A stretch of DNA of 64,000 nucleotides from NCBI GenBank assembly GCA_029251265.1, contig JAQXDR010000129.1:1-64000 (forward strand), given 5' to 3'. The DNA comes from Pseudoprimorskyibacter sp. (GTDB taxonomy: Bacteria > Pseudomonadota > Alphaproteobacteria > Rhodobacterales > Rhodobacteraceae). Within the stretch, counting starts at the first letter, position 1; each line of letters opens with the position of its first letter. The translations under genes and the position numbers were made by a program. The notes beneath the pieces were generated by a model. The model was given only the letters and a program-made list of their open reading frames with translations. It was not told the origin of the DNA and did no database searches. Shown piece after piece: positions 16,760 to 26,390 of the stretch.

Positions 16760-17935
16760 TTATTGCATATCTGCAAAGGCCGCCTGAAGACGCTTTCCTG
16801 CCTCGATGACCCGCGCGCGCGGGGTCGCAAAGTTGAAACGTAGGAATGTCTCCCCCCCTGTCCCAAAACTTGGGCCAAGATTTGCGGCAATGCGAGCATC
16901 GGTTTGAACACGGCGTGTAAATTCGCCTGAATCCATACCTGTATCGGCGAAATCAACCCAAGCAAGGTACGTCGATTGCATGGGCATGGAAGATACACCC
17001 GGAATTGTGTTGACGGCTTCGTCAAAGATTTTTCGGTTTCCATCTAGGTAGGTCACCAACTCATCCACCCAGACAGCTCCTTCAGGGCTATAGGCAGCGG
17101 TTGCCATGAACATTCCAAAAGAGTTGGGCGATATCCCAAGGCCCATCATAGTCGCCGCAAAACGGGCGCGTAACTTTTCATCGGATATAATGACGTTACC
17201 GATATGGCTTCCTGCGATGTTAAACGTTTTGGTCGAGGCCGTCATCATGACCAAACGGTCAGCGATACCCTCAATATGTGTCATGGGGATATGCCGGTGA
17301 CCTGGCATCACCAGATCATGATGGATTTCATCCGATACAAGAATTAGGTCATGGCGGCGGCAAAATTCTGCAACGCCGTCCAGTTCGGTCTGGGTCCAGA
17401 CGCGTCCACCGGGATTGTGGGGTGAACACAGAATGACCATGGTTTCGCGCCCTGTCATTTGTGCATCATATGCATCAAAGTCCATGACATATTGACCGTC
17501 TTCAATTTCCATCTGGCATTCTACGACATCTCGTCCAGCGCCGCGTATGACTTTTGCAAAGGCATGGTAGACCGGCGTGAACAAAACAATCCCGTCACCT
17601 GGTTGAGTAAAGGCCTGTAGACATAGTCCGGTTCCATTGACCAAGCCGTGGGTTGAGAAGATCCAGGACGGATCAATTGTCCAGTTATGCCGCGTCTCCA
17701 TCCACCACTGAATGGCTGACCGATATTTGCTGTCATCACCGAAATAGCCGTAAATGCCATGATCGGCGGTGTGTTGCACTGCCTTTTGCACACATTCAGG
17801 TGGCCGAAAATCCATATCAGCAACCCACATGGCCAAACCATCATCAGCTGGAACGCCGTAAAGCGGCTGCATCATATCCCATTTGACGCAATGGGTGCCA
17901 AAGCGGTCGATTTCCTCATCAAAACGGCTGGTCAT
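16760..17935 (-). CDS. PLP-dependent C-S lyase / aminotransferase, MalY-PatB family
   Basis: A 391-residue fold-type I PLP enzyme of the MalY/PatB group, which mostly cleave cystathionine or cysteine conjugates. Visible features are MWVADMDFRPPE near the N terminus, SPHNPGGRVWT, LVSDEIHHDLV and the PLP lysine in TASTKTFNIAGSH, with FLRFNFATPR near the end. The frame runs to 17989, but ATG 17935 follows a strong AAAGGAGG, so the shorter form is preferred. Substrate choice between cystathionine beta-lyase and another C-S lyase or aminotransferase is open. Confidence 0.88.
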   Translation of the reverse strand: MTSRFDEEIDRFGTHCVKWDMMQPLYGVPADDGLAMWVADMDFRPPECVQKAVQHTADHGIYGYFGDDSKYRSAIQWWMETRHNWTIDPSWIFSTHGLVNGTGLCLQAFTQPGDGIVLFTPVYHAFAKVIRGAGRDVVECQMEIEDGQYVMDFDAYDAQMTGRETMVILCSPHNPGGRVWTQTELDGVAEFCRRHDLILVSDEIHHDLVMPGHRHIPMTHIEGIADRLVMMTASTKTFNIAGSHIGNVIISDEKLRARFAATMMGLGISPNSFGMFMATAAYSPEGAVWVDELVTYLDGNRKIFDEAVNTIPGVSSMPMQSTYLAWVDFADTGMDSGEFTRRVQTDARIAANLGPSFGTGGETFLRFNFATPRARVIEAGKRLQAAFADMQ

Positions 17936-18036
17936 GCGGGCCTCCTTTGTCTGTTTTGGTGACGCTATCCCATTGTTGGGCGAGTGCAAGGGCAGAGATG
18001 TTGCACGTTGGCAGAGGTTGCCCTAAATCACGCAAT

Positions 18037-18555
18037 ATGAAGCGTTCGATCCTGATCCACCCCGACCCGCGTTTGAAAAAAATGTGCTTACCCGTGGCTG
18101 ACATCTCTGATGACAGGCGCGCGTTGGCAAACGACATGCTTGAAACCATGTACGCCGCGCCCGGTATAGGTTTGGCCGCGCCGCAGATCGGTGTGTTAGA
18201 GCGTTTGATCGTGCTTGATTGCGCCAAGTCCGATGCGGATACTGCCGCGCCTCTTGTGATGTTTAACCCCGAGGTTCTGGCCTTCTCGGATGAAAAGGGC
18301 GTGTATGAAGAGGGGTGTCTTTCTATTCCGGACCAATATGCCGAAGTCGAGCGCCCAAGCGAGGTCCGCGTAGGCTGGTTGGATCGTGACGGTGTTCCCC
18401 GTGAACAGGAATTTGACGGCTTGTGGGCCACATGTGTGCAGCACGAAATTGACCATCTGGATGGCAAACTTTTCATTGACTATCTCAAGCCGCTTCGCCG
18501 CCAGATGATTACCCGCAAAATGCAAAAGCTGAAACGCGAACGGGCCCGCGAATGA
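18037..18555 (+). CDS. def: Peptide deformylase (copy 1)
   Basis: A 172-residue metalloenzyme that removes the formyl group from new proteins. All three motifs are intact: [18 protein letters not shown] (metal-binding Cys) and QHEIDHLDG (two His ligands and the catalytic Glu). It is the most canonical of three tandem copies. Its stop overlaps the start of the next copy (ATGA), and the row ends in fmt, which adds the formyl group. I start at ATG 18037 because it precedes MKRSILIHPDPRL, the usual N terminus. Confidence 0.95.
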   Translation: MKRSILIHPDPRLKKMCLPVADISDDRRALANDMLETMYAAPGIGLAAPQIGVLERLIVLDCAKSDADTAAPLVMFNPEVLAFSDEKGVYEEGCLSIPDQYAEVERPSEVRVGWLDRDGVPREQEFDGLWATCVQHEIDHLDGKLFIDYLKPLRRQMITRKMQKLKRERARE

Positions 18556-19046
18556 CACGTGCGGCGATCCTCCGCTGGCCTGATCCAAGGCTTTCGAAGG
18601 TCTGCGCGCCTGCCACACCGGGTCCTGACGTCGCAAATCTTGCTCGGGATCTGTTCGAAACAATGTATGCCGCACCGGGCCGTGGTTTGGCGGCGCCCCA
18701 AATCGGGGTGCTTTTAAGGGTATTCGTGATGGATGTGACGTGGAAAGAGGGGACACCCCGTCCGTGGGTCTGTATAAATCCCGAGCTGAGGTTGGAGGGC
18801 GATGTTGTTTCCAGCACCGAGGGCTGCCTGTCTATTCCGGGACTCACAACTGATGTTGCCCGTAAAACGCGTGCAGTCATGTCGTACACTGATCTGGCAG
18901 GACGCCATCAACGGGTGACCTTAACTGGGGCAGAAGCAATTTGTGCGCAGCACGAAGCCGACCACCTTGATGGCATCGTGACGTTTGACCGTTTGTCAGC
19001 GCCGGATCGGATGCGAGCTGTTTCAGATTATGAGGCGTTGCCATGA
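18552..19046 (+). CDS. Peptide deformylase (copy 2)
   Basis: A 164-residue paralogue of the preceding gene with the motifs [20 protein letters not shown] and QHEADHLDG, so metal ligands and catalytic Glu are present and activity is plausible. It is shorter at the C terminus than copy 1, with no Lys/Arg-rich tail. It overlaps both neighbours by four bases, so translation is coupled through the row. Whether it acts on nascent proteins or on a special substrate is unknown. Confidence 0.92.
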   Translation: MTRAAILRWPDPRLSKVCAPATPGPDVANLARDLFETMYAAPGRGLAAPQIGVLLRVFVMDVTWKEGTPRPWVCINPELRLEGDVVSSTEGCLSIPGLTTDVARKTRAVMSYTDLAGRHQRVTLTGAEAICAQHEADHLDGIVTFDRLSAPDRMRAVSDYEALP

Positions 19047-19543
19047 CTGTTCGGGCGTGCCTTCGCTGGCCCCACAAATGTCTGCGTACGCCGGCCACGC
19101 AGGTGGATCTGATTACAGATGAAGTGCGCAGCATTTGGATGGATATGATCGACACGATGGAGGCGATGCCAGGTGTCGGACTTGCCGCACCTCAGATTGG
19201 TGTATCGCTGCGTTTGGCCGTAGTGGATGCGTCCGAGGCACGCGGACAGGTCATCCGCATGGCCAATCCCGAAATACTGCATGCCTCAGTGCAATTGCGC
19301 AGTCATGATGAGGCCAGCCCCAATCTGCCCGGCGTGTGGGCCAAGATCGAAAGACCGCGCGCCGTTACGGTACAATTTATGAATGACAAAGGCCAAACAG
19401 AGACCCGCGATCTCGTAGGTCTGTGGGCAACATCCGTGCAGCATCAGATCGATCATTTAAATGGCCGCATGTATTTTGATGCTCTCAGCAGGGCCAAGCG
19501 TGACATGCTTTTGCGCAGGGCGCGTAAAAAAGGACGCGACTGA
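19043..19543 (+). CDS. Peptide deformylase-like protein (copy 3), catalytically degenerate
   Basis: A 166-residue member of the same family that keeps [10 protein letters not shown], but the second motif reads DEASPNLPG, so the metal-binding Cys is gone, and the third reads QHQIDHLNG, with Gln in place of the catalytic Glu. The two zinc/iron histidines of the third motif remain. The frame is intact and fully coupled (overlapping starts and stops with copy 2 and fmt), so it looks maintained rather than decaying. A structural or regulatory role is inferred only from this. Confidence 0.9.
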   Translation: MTVRACLRWPHKCLRTPATQVDLITDEVRSIWMDMIDTMEAMPGVGLAAPQIGVSLRLAVVDASEARGQVIRMANPEILHASVQLRSHDEASPNLPGVWAKIERPRAVTVQFMNDKGQTETRDLVGLWATSVQHQIDHLNGRMYFDALSRAKRDMLLRRARKKGRD

Positions 19544-20448
19544 TGCGTTTAATCTTTATGGGCAGTCCGGACTTTTCGGTTCCTACGTTAGAGGCGTTGG
19601 TCGCAGCCGGCCATGATGTTGTGGCAGTGTATTGCCAGCCACCAAGACCGGCAGGTCGCGGCAAAAAGCTGCGCCCGACCCCGGTGCAAAAGCGCGCTGA
19701 AGATATGGGCCTGACGGTTCGGTATCCCAAATCATTAAGATCTCCCGAGGCGCAGTCAGACTTTGCAGACCTTCAGGCTGATGCGGCTGTGGTTGTTGCA
19801 TACGGGTTGATCTTGCCGCAATTCATCCTGGATGCGCCACAGCATGGCTGTTTCAACATCCATGCATCGCTGTTGCCACGGTGGCGCGGGGCAGCGCCCA
19901 TCCATCGCGCTGTTATGGCGGGTGATCATGAAACGGGTGTCTGCATCATGCAGATGGACGCGGGCTTGGATACCGGGGATGTCCTGTTACGCCAGACAAC
20001 CCCAATTACCACCAGTGAAACCACCGCAGATGTTCATGACCGTTTGTCACAGATCGGATCGCAGTTAATGGTGAGGGCTCTTGAAAAACTGGAAGATCTA
20101 CTGCCAGTCCCACAATGCAAAGATGGTGTGATCTATGCCGAAAAGATAGCAAAGTCAGAGGCTCAAATCGACTGGACGCGTTCGGCCTCTGAAATCAGTC
20201 AACACATTCGGGGACTGTCGCTTTTTCCCGGCGCTTGGACAGACATTTCCGGCACTAGGGTCAAATTGCTTCATGCGACGGAAACACAAGGCGTAGGCGC
20301 CCCGGGCGAGGTCCTGTCACATCTGCGTATCGCCTGTGGATCGGGGGCCATCGAGATCACGCGCTTACAACGCGCCGGTAAATCAGTGCAGTCCGCTGCC
20401 GAATTTCTACGCGGCATGCCCGTGCCTGTTGGGGCCATACTTGGATGA
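19543..20448 (+). CDS. fmt: Methionyl-tRNA formyltransferase
   Basis: A 301-residue enzyme that formylates initiator Met-tRNA using 10-formyl-THF. It opens with [17 protein letters not shown], carries the active-site segment [19 protein letters not shown] and the following [13 protein letters not shown], and has the C-terminal OB-like domain from about residue 205. Length and order are standard. The ATG shares its first base with the stop of the third deformylase gene. The fmt-def pairing is the classical formylation/deformylation operon. It converges with rnhA. Confidence 0.97.
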   Translation: MRLIFMGSPDFSVPTLEALVAAGHDVVAVYCQPPRPAGRGKKLRPTPVQKRAEDMGLTVRYPKSLRSPEAQSDFADLQADAAVVVAYGLILPQFILDAPQHGCFNIHASLLPRWRGAAPIHRAVMAGDHETGVCIMQMDAGLDTGDVLLRQTTPITTSETTADVHDRLSQIGSQLMVRALEKLEDLLPVPQCKDGVIYAEKIAKSEAQIDWTRSASEISQHIRGLSLFPGAWTDISGTRVKLLHATETQGVGAPGEVLSHLRIACGSGAIEITRLQRAGKSVQSAAEFLRGMPVPVGAILG

Positions 20449-20457
20449 TGGAGCAGC

Positions 20458-20916
20458 TTAGATCTTTGTCTTAAAGGGCTTCATTCCAGCCCGCGCCAAG
20501 GCATCCGCGCGCTCATTCTCAGGGTGGCCCGCGTGGCCTTTGATCCATTCCCACGCAACGGTGTGACGCGACTGCGCAGTGTCCAGACGCTGCCAGAGTT
20601 CAACGTTTTTGACGTCTTTTTTTGCTGAGGTCTTCCAACCATTTCGTTTCCAGCCATGGATCCATGTGGTGACCCCATTCTTCACATAGGCGCTATCTGT
20701 CACAACCCGCACGGTTGATGGTCGGTCAAGAACCTCTAATGCTGAAATGGCCGCCAAAAGCTCCATTCGGTTGTTGGTTGTTGCCGGCTCACCGCCTTTC
20801 AGCTCGCGCTCTTTAACGATGTCGCTGCCGGACACAGCCTGCAACAAAACACCCCAGCCACCAGGCCCAGGGTTGCCGCTGCAAGCACCATCCGTATAGG
20901 CGACAATGTCAGGCAC
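20458..20916 (-). CDS. rnhA: Ribonuclease HI
   Basis: A 152-residue enzyme that cuts the RNA strand of RNA-DNA hybrids. The four acidic catalytic positions are visible in [32 protein letters not shown] and NERADALAR, with the basic protrusion [16 protein letters not shown]. Length matches the E. coli enzyme. Its start overlaps the end of the upstream methyltransferase gene by eight bases, so it is the last gene of a three-gene leftward unit. Confidence 0.97.
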   Translation of the reverse strand: MPDIVAYTDGACSGNPGPGGWGVLLQAVSGSDIVKERELKGGEPATTNNRMELLAAISALEVLDRPSTVRVVTDSAYVKNGVTTWIHGWKRNGWKTSAKKDVKNVELWQRLDTAQSRHTVAWEWIKGHAGHPENERADALARAGMKPFKTKI

Positions 20917-21505
20917 GCGACAACACCGCTATCCAGTCAGATTTTGTCCCATCCAACCCGCGATCTGTACCCCGCGATTCGGCAAAGGGCGTGAAACCTG
21001 CTGATGTCAGGTCTGCATGTAGCGTATCAGCATCACGGTAAATATATCGGCGTCCCAGCCGATCCCGTTGCGTGCCACGGCCCAGTTTCAATGCGATGTG
21101 AAAAATACCATTCGGTGTCAGGGCTGAATGTATATCTGCAAGGTGTCGGGGATAGTCGTCGTGAGATGCGTGCAAAAGGCTGAAATTGGCCCAAATGCCG
21201 TCGAAGTGTCCGAGGCCTGGTACATCATCAAAAGTTGCCAGACGCGCCTCTACTCCTGTCTCCATTCTTGCACGTACAATCATTTGCTCCGAGGCGTCAA
21301 TTGCGACCACATCATATCCAAATGATGCCATAATTCCCGCGATGCGTCCCGGGCCACAGCCAAGATCCAGAACCCGCCCGCCAACGTTTACTTCAGCCAT
21401 GAATGCGCGCAATTCGTTATCCGGTGCGCTGTCTATTGGCACAAGTTTCGCATATTCTGCGGCCTTGGCGTCATAGACTGCAATTGTTTGTGAATCTTTT
21501 GTCAT
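20909..21505 (-). CDS. Class I SAM-dependent methyltransferase
   Basis: A 198-residue protein with the SAM-binding motif [25 protein letters not shown] after strand 2, and [15 protein letters not shown]. It resembles small-molecule (ubiquinone/tellurite type) methyltransferases; the substrate is unknown. The frame is open to 21808, but the ATG at 21505 overlaps the stop of the upstream DUF3429 gene (ATGA) and begins the recognisable protein ([18 protein letters not shown]), so this start is favoured. Confidence 0.85.
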   Translation of the reverse strand: MTKDSQTIAVYDAKAAEYAKLVPIDSAPDNELRAFMAEVNVGGRVLDLGCGPGRIAGIMASFGYDVVAIDASEQMIVRARMETGVEARLATFDDVPGLGHFDGIWANFSLLHASHDDYPRHLADIHSALTPNGIFHIALKLGRGTQRDRLGRRYIYRDADTLHADLTSAGFTPFAESRGTDRGLDGTKSDWIAVLSRA

Positions 21506-21933
21506 AGCAGCAAAGCTATCAGCAGGCATACCACAACAACAAGCGTCAAAAGTATGCGTAACCTCATCCACCACGGGGGGGCCAAACCCCGATGAGCAAA
21601 TAGCCAATCCAAAGCCAGCAATCCCACAAAGCCAAGCAGTAATGCGACCAACAAATTGATGCCGGGCGTTATGGTAGCGAAAAATGCCCAAAGTGCTGGC
21701 ACTGTACTGAAAGCATAGGCCCAAAGGTGGTTTGTTTGGTTCGGGTCGCGCGCCGCAAATCCCCACAATACGCCGGACATAAAGCATAGGATAACAGTGC
21801 CATAACACGTCAGGATGTCTATGCCATCAGAATAGGTACTGGCCAAATGCAGACCGGTTCCCGCTAAAAACGGCAACAACCCGGAAAGACCAAGGTATAA
21901 TGCGGGTCTGGGAATTGAAAGATTAGATGCCAT
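21502..21933 (-). CDS. DUF3429-family membrane protein
   Basis: A 143-residue protein with about five hydrophobic segments and the family pattern CYGTVILCFMSGVLWGFA, matching DUF3429 inner-membrane proteins of unknown function. The ATG at 21933 is used; a TTG nine bases upstream is an alternative. It is translationally coupled to the methyltransferase gene. No charged catalytic motif stands out. Confidence 0.75.
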   Translation of the reverse strand: MASNLSIPRPALYLGLSGLLPFLAGTGLHLASTYSDGIDILTCYGTVILCFMSGVLWGFAARDPNQTNHLWAYAFSTVPALWAFFATITPGINLLVALLLGFVGLLALDWLFAHRGLAPPWWMRLRILLTLVVVVCLLIALLL

Positions 21934-22462
21934 GTCTGTCAATTAAATAACTGAGGGGTCGTGTCTAGCGTACCACCAAAGAAAGGTCGAGATGACAATA
22001 CAGCTTAACGATGCAACGATGCAAAAGAACGCGATCGTATGTTGTGGTGGTTCGTCCTGCCCTAGTCACCCGACCTCTTGAGGGTTCAGACACCGTTGGC
22101 GCGCCATCGCATGCATCGAAATAGTAATATCAATTTACAACATCTCAGCTGTCTATCTCAAAACGACTAACCTTTGCCCCAGATAAACGTTGCCTTGTTA
22201 CCACAAAAACAGCCCCAGTTCACACACCGTCCTTTTAATAAAAAGCAGGTAGCGAAAGCTGGGGCCGTTTCTTGTTATCTATGTTTGCGAATCATCTAAT
22301 GGTTGATTTTACGTAGGACGCACTCGGCATTTTTCACCCAAACCGACACACACTGCGGTTACCCAGAAATTTCAAACGGCAATTTTTCAAAAAGCTAACG
22401 CTGCTTTACTGACGTATAGGCAATGTCTATTCAATTTGAGAAAATCAACCGTTGCGCGAAAG
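21934..22462. other. Non-coding region upstream of the DUF3429 gene and downstream of the NYN gene
   Basis: There are 529 bases without a convincing gene. Apart from the long-loop inverted repeat at 22209-22268, I saw no tRNA, riboswitch or repeat. It must contain the promoter of the leftward DUF3429-methyltransferase-rnhA unit and the 3' end of the NYN transcript. Confidence 0.5.
22209..22268 (-). ncRNA. Possible small structured RNA or long-loop terminator
   Basis: On the minus strand ACGGCCCCAG and CTGGGGCTGT pair over ten bases (one G-U) around a 40-base loop and are followed by a run of five T. On the plus strand the stem has a mismatch, so the minus-strand RNA is favoured. It lies about 200 bases past the NYN gene. 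It could end that transcript or be the 3' end of a small RNA; no known RNA family was recognised. Confidence 0.3.
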
Positions 22463-23038
22463 TCAGTTTTCCCCAACCGCTTCCTGCATTCTCTCACCCA
22501 CTGGCATCTCGCGAGGCGGCCTACCAACCACATCGCGCAGCTCGTCCAGCTCGATAAAGTTGTCAGCTTGACGCCGCAACTCGTCTGCAATCATGGGAGG
22601 CTGGCTGCGAATTGTTGACACGACAGACACCCTAACACCTTGCCGCTGAAGCGACTCTATCAAGGGTCGAAAATCACCATCGCCTGAAAAAAGTACAATG
22701 TGATCAACGCGTGACGCAAGCTCCATGGCATTGACGGTGAGTTCAATATCCATGTTCCCCTTGACCTTGCGACGGCCCTGGCTGTCGGTGTATTCCTTGG
22801 CAGGTTTCGTTACCATGGTGAACCCATTATAGTGAAGCCAGTCCACTAACGGCCGGATCGGAGAGTACTCGTCGTTTTCCAGCAAGGCGGTATAGTAAAA
22901 TGCTCGAAGCATCTTGCCACGTCGCAGGAATTCCTGCCTGAGGAGTTTGTAGTCTATGTCGAACCCAAGCGCTTTGGCTGCGGCGTAAAGGTTAGATCCG
23001 TCGATGAACAGCGCCAGCCGTTCGTCTTTGTAAAACAT
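22463..23038 (-). CDS. LabA-like NYN-domain protein (DUF88)
   Basis: A 191-residue PIN-like NYN protein. The acidic residues expected for metal-dependent RNA cleavage are in LALFIDGSNLYAA, GNMDIELTVNAMELA and LFSGDGDFRPLIESL. After about residue 165 the tail is polar and charged. Start: ATG 23038 lies eight bases after AAAGGGA and begins MFYKDERLALF; a second ATG nine bases upstream is also possible. It is divergent from folK. A role in RNA turnover is inferred from the fold only. Confidence 0.85.
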   Translation of the reverse strand: MFYKDERLALFIDGSNLYAAAKALGFDIDYKLLRQEFLRRGKMLRAFYYTALLENDEYSPIRPLVDWLHYNGFTMVTKPAKEYTDSQGRRKVKGNMDIELTVNAMELASRVDHIVLFSGDGDFRPLIESLQRQGVRVSVVSTIRSQPPMIADELRRQADNFIELDELRDVVGRPPREMPVGERMQEAVGEN

Positions 23039-23199
23039 AAAATTCATCCCTTTGATTAATATCCGGGCTGTCGTGAGTGGCGTTTCTCGAGTGACTTGGA
23101 AAACAATAGGCCGCGAATAAAAGATAATAAATAGTGAAAAAGCGCTGTTTCGCAAGCATTCCCAAGCAGCTGACACAAAAAAACGGTAGGGTTTTAAAT

Positions 23200-23763
23200 A
23201 TGACCAATCGGCACGCATTGATCGCATTAGGTGCAAATCAGGAACATGCAGGGACGTCACCCCTCCAAAATATTATGGCAGCAATAATTGGTATGGTAAA
23301 TTGCGGCGTGCAAATGCGTGCTGTCAGCCGTTTTTTCAGATCAGCCGCTTTTCCAGCCGGATCGGGACCTGATTTTGTAAATGCCGCTGTCGCCGTTGAT
23401 TGGGACGGCGAGGCAGACGATCTTTTGGCCAGATTGCACAGCTTGGAAAAAGACCTCGGTCGCAAACGTGCCACACGCTGGGGAGCGCGCACGTTGGATT
23501 TGGATATGATTGCTTTAGGCGATCAAGTCCTGCCTAACGTGTCTGCTCAGGCATATTGGCGCAATCTCTCGTTTGAAAAACAGTTGTGCGAAACGCCTAA
23601 TGACCTGATTTTGCCGCATCCTCGCTTGCAGGATAGGATATTTGTTCTTGCGCCTTTGTGTGAAATTGCGCCTGATTGGCGACATCCGGTCACAGGCCAT
23701 ACGGTGGCAATGATGTGTGATGCACTTCCTGAAAATTGCTGGAAAACGCTCAGCCCTATCTGA
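23200..23763 (+). CDS. folK: 2-amino-4-hydroxy-6-hydroxymethyldihydropteridine pyrophosphokinase
   Basis: A 187-residue HPPK of folate synthesis, which transfers pyrophosphate from ATP to hydroxymethyl-dihydropterin. Motifs: ALIALGANQEH, VSRFFRSAAFP, RWGARTLDLDMIALGD and ILPHPRLQDRIFVLAPL. ATG 23200 begins the conserved part; the open frame before it is not protein-like. It is the first gene of a rightward series leading to rpoZ and rsh. Confidence 0.94.
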   Translation: MTNRHALIALGANQEHAGTSPLQNIMAAIIGMVNCGVQMRAVSRFFRSAAFPAGSGPDFVNAAVAVDWDGEADDLLARLHSLEKDLGRKRATRWGARTLDLDMIALGDQVLPNVSAQAYWRNLSFEKQLCETPNDLILPHPRLQDRIFVLAPLCEIAPDWRHPVTGHTVAMMCDALPENCWKTLSPI

Positions 23764-23842
23764 TTTAACTGCTTGCAATTTGGACTGAAGTCGCCTAGCT
23801 GCCATGATCTTACTGCCTACACCAAAATTGATCGGAGCGCCC

Positions 23843-24196
23843 ATGGCTCGTGTCACTGTTGAAGATTGCGTCGACAAAGTCCCTAACCGGTTTGAACTGG
23901 TTATGTTGGCAGCCCATCGGGCGCGCGAGATTGCGGAGGGTGCGTCCCTCACAGTAGAGCGGGATCTGGACAAAAATCCTGTGGTTGCGCTACGCGAGAT
24001 TGCGGATGAAACCCAGTCCGCTGATGAACTTCGCGAACGGCTTATTGAAGACAACCAGACACAAATCGAGGTTGACGAACCCGAAGAGGACAGCATGGCA
24101 TTGCTCATGGGCTCAGAGCCCGACAAGCCAGTCGAAGATGATATGTCCGAAGAAAAGCTGCTGCGCGCTTTGATGGAGGCGCAAGGCCCAAGCTGA
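23843..24196 (+). CDS. rpoZ: DNA-directed RNA polymerase omega subunit
   Basis: A 117-residue omega subunit starting [20 protein letters not shown] with [10 protein letters not shown], the region that clamps beta-prime. The C-terminal half is very acidic, as in other alphaproteobacteria. It lies 22 bases ahead of the (p)ppGpp synthetase gene, the classical rpoZ-spoT order; omega is also part of a ppGpp site in E. coli RNA polymerase. Confidence 0.97.
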   Translation: MARVTVEDCVDKVPNRFELVMLAAHRAREIAEGASLTVERDLDKNPVVALREIADETQSADELRERLIEDNQTQIEVDEPEEDSMALLMGSEPDKPVEDDMSEEKLLRALMEAQGPS

Positions 24197-24218
24197 CTTT
24201 GCCTTTGGGGGAGAGTGT

Positions 24219-26372
24219 ATGCTCGCCGCTGATGATATTGTAGAGCTGGTCAATGCCTACAACCCCAAGACAAACGCCGATCTGATTCGGGCGGCATATG
24301 ACTACGGCCAAAAAATGCACGAGGGCCAGTTTCGCAAATCTGGCGAACCTTACTTCACGCATCCGGTTGCTGTTGCTGCTATTTTGACGGAACAGCGTTT
24401 GGATGATGCGACAATCGTCACCGCGCTTTTGCATGACACCATCGAGGATACGCGCTCAACCTGTTTTGAGGTCGAGCGTCTCTTTGGAAGTGAAATTGCG
24501 GGCCTTGTGGATGGTGTCACGAAACTGACGCAGCTTCAGTTGAGCAGCTCAGAGACCAAACAGGCTGAAAACTTTCGCAAGCTTTTCATGGCGATGTCTA
24601 AAGACCTGCGTGTCATATTGGTCAAGCTTTCAGATCGGCTGCACAATATGCGCACGATCAAGGCGATGAAAGCTGAAAAGCAGCAGCAAAAAGCGCGTGA
24701 AACGATGGAAATCTTTGCCCCTCTTGCAGGCCGTATGGGTATGCAATGGATGCGCGAAGAATTGGAAGACCTCGCTTTCAAGGTCCTCAATCCAGAAGCT
24801 CGCGCGTCCATCATCCGCCGCTTTATAACACTGCAAAGGGAAACTGGTGATGTAATTGTGCGCATCACTGGGGATATGCGCAACGAACTTGACAAGGCAG
24901 GGATCGAGGCAGATGTCTTTGGTCGCGCCAAAAAGCCGTATTCGATTTGGCGCAAAATGGAAGCTAAAGAAATTCCGTTTTCAAGGCTAAGCGATATCTA
25001 CGGCTTTCGCGTGGTCACTGGACCTGAAATGGACTGCTACGGCGCGCTTGGTGCAATTCATCAACGCTGGAGAGCGGTGCCTGGTCGTTTCAAGGATTAT
25101 ATCAGCCAGCCAAAACGAAATGGGTACCGCTCGATCCACACAACGGTCTCGGGACGGAACGCGCGCCGTGTTGAGGTGCAGATCCGCACCCGTGACATGC
25201 ACGAAGTGGCCGAAGCAGGTGTTGCAGCGCACTGGTCTTACCGCGATGGTGAACGTGTTCAGAACCGTTTTGCCGTAGATCCGACCGGTTGGGTGACAGC
25301 ACTATCTGAGCAATTGGACCAAGATGATGATCATGATGCGTTTCTTGAGGCTGTGAAGCTCGAGATGTATTCTGATCAGGTATTTTGTTTTTCTCCGAAG
25401 GGAGACGTGATTCCCTTGCCGCGTGGCGCGACGCCTATTGATTTTGCCTATGCAATCCATACTCGGATCGGGTCGGCCTGTGTCGGGGCCAAGGTAGATG
25501 GGATGCGCGTGCCTTTGTGGTCACGCCTAAAGAATGGCCAATCTGTAGAGGTCATAACAGCACAGGCGCAGGTGCCGCAGGGAACGTGGCTGGATATTGC
25601 CATTACTGGCAAAGCCAAGTCTGCGATTCGTCGAGCCCTAAGGGATGCAGATCGCGAACGTTATATTCTTTTAGGTCGCGAACTGGCGCGCGCCGGATTT
25701 GAACATTTGGGAAAAAAGGCAAGCGACAAGGTCCTCGATCGGGCCGCGCGTACGCTTCGGCTTGATGATGCTGACACACTTCTGGCAAGGCTAGGCAGCG
25801 CGGAATTGACCGTGGCACAGGCAGTCAATGCAGTCTATCCGGATATCGACCGAGACTTGAGAGAAGAAATTGATCGCACCCGCGTGGTAGTAGGTCTGCA
25901 TCATGGTCAAGCTTTTGAGCGTGCAGCTTGCTGTCAGGCATTGCCACCAGATAGAATTGTGGGAATTACAACCCGCGGCAAAGGTGTTGTTGTGCATGCG
26001 ATCGATTGCCCGGCACTGACCCAGCACGAAGATCAACCAGAACGCTGGCTCGATCTGCGTTGGGCCGAAGGTGCCCATCCGCCGATCTATACTGTTACTT
26101 TGGACTTGACGATTGGCAATGACGCAGGTGTGCTGGGACGTATCTGCACGCTGATAGGTGAACAGAAAGCGAATATTTCGAACTTACATTTTGCGGATCG
26201 GAAACCGGATTTTTTCAGGCTTCTGGTTGACCTTGATCTCAGGGATGCGGGGCAGCTGCATTCGGTCATTTCGGCACTTGGTGCAGAAAGCGACGTCGCT
26301 TCTGTCAGGCGTCGGCGTGATACGACCGCGGTCTCTGAAAAGGCGATTGTGGAACAACGCATTCGTTTGTAA
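24219..26372 (+). CDS. rsh: Bifunctional (p)ppGpp synthetase/hydrolase
   Basis: A 717-residue RelA/SpoT homologue that controls the stringent response. Domains in order: HD hydrolase (FTHPVAVAAIL, LLHDTIEDT, KLSDRLHNMRTI), synthetase (RLSDIYGFRVV, RFKDYISQPKRNGYRSIHTT, EVQIRTRDMHEVAE), TGS (VFCFSPKGDVIPLPRGATPI) and a C-terminal ACT domain (GVLGRICTLIGEQKANISN). Both catalytic halves look intact, as expected for the single long RSH of alphaproteobacteria. It is in line with rpoZ, the DUF2062 gene and pdxJ. Confidence 0.96.
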   Translation: MLAADDIVELVNAYNPKTNADLIRAAYDYGQKMHEGQFRKSGEPYFTHPVAVAAILTEQRLDDATIVTALLHDTIEDTRSTCFEVERLFGSEIAGLVDGVTKLTQLQLSSSETKQAENFRKLFMAMSKDLRVILVKLSDRLHNMRTIKAMKAEKQQQKARETMEIFAPLAGRMGMQWMREELEDLAFKVLNPEARASIIRRFITLQRETGDVIVRITGDMRNELDKAGIEADVFGRAKKPYSIWRKMEAKEIPFSRLSDIYGFRVVTGPEMDCYGALGAIHQRWRAVPGRFKDYISQPKRNGYRSIHTTVSGRNARRVEVQIRTRDMHEVAEAGVAAHWSYRDGERVQNRFAVDPTGWVTALSEQLDQDDDHDAFLEAVKLEMYSDQVFCFSPKGDVIPLPRGATPIDFAYAIHTRIGSACVGAKVDGMRVPLWSRLKNGQSVEVITAQAQVPQGTWLDIAITGKAKSAIRRALRDADRERYILLGRELARAGFEHLGKKASDKVLDRAARTLRLDDADTLLARLGSAELTVAQAVNAVYPDIDRDLREEIDRTRVVVGLHHGQAFERAACCQALPPDRIVGITTRGKGVVVHAIDCPALTQHEDQPERWLDLRWAEGAHPPIYTVTLDLTIGNDAGVLGRICTLIGEQKANISNLHFADRKPDFFRLLVDLDLRDAGQLHSVISALGAESDVASVRRRRDTTAVSEKAIVEQRIRL

Positions 26373-26390
26373 CCAAACAAGGAGCTACGA

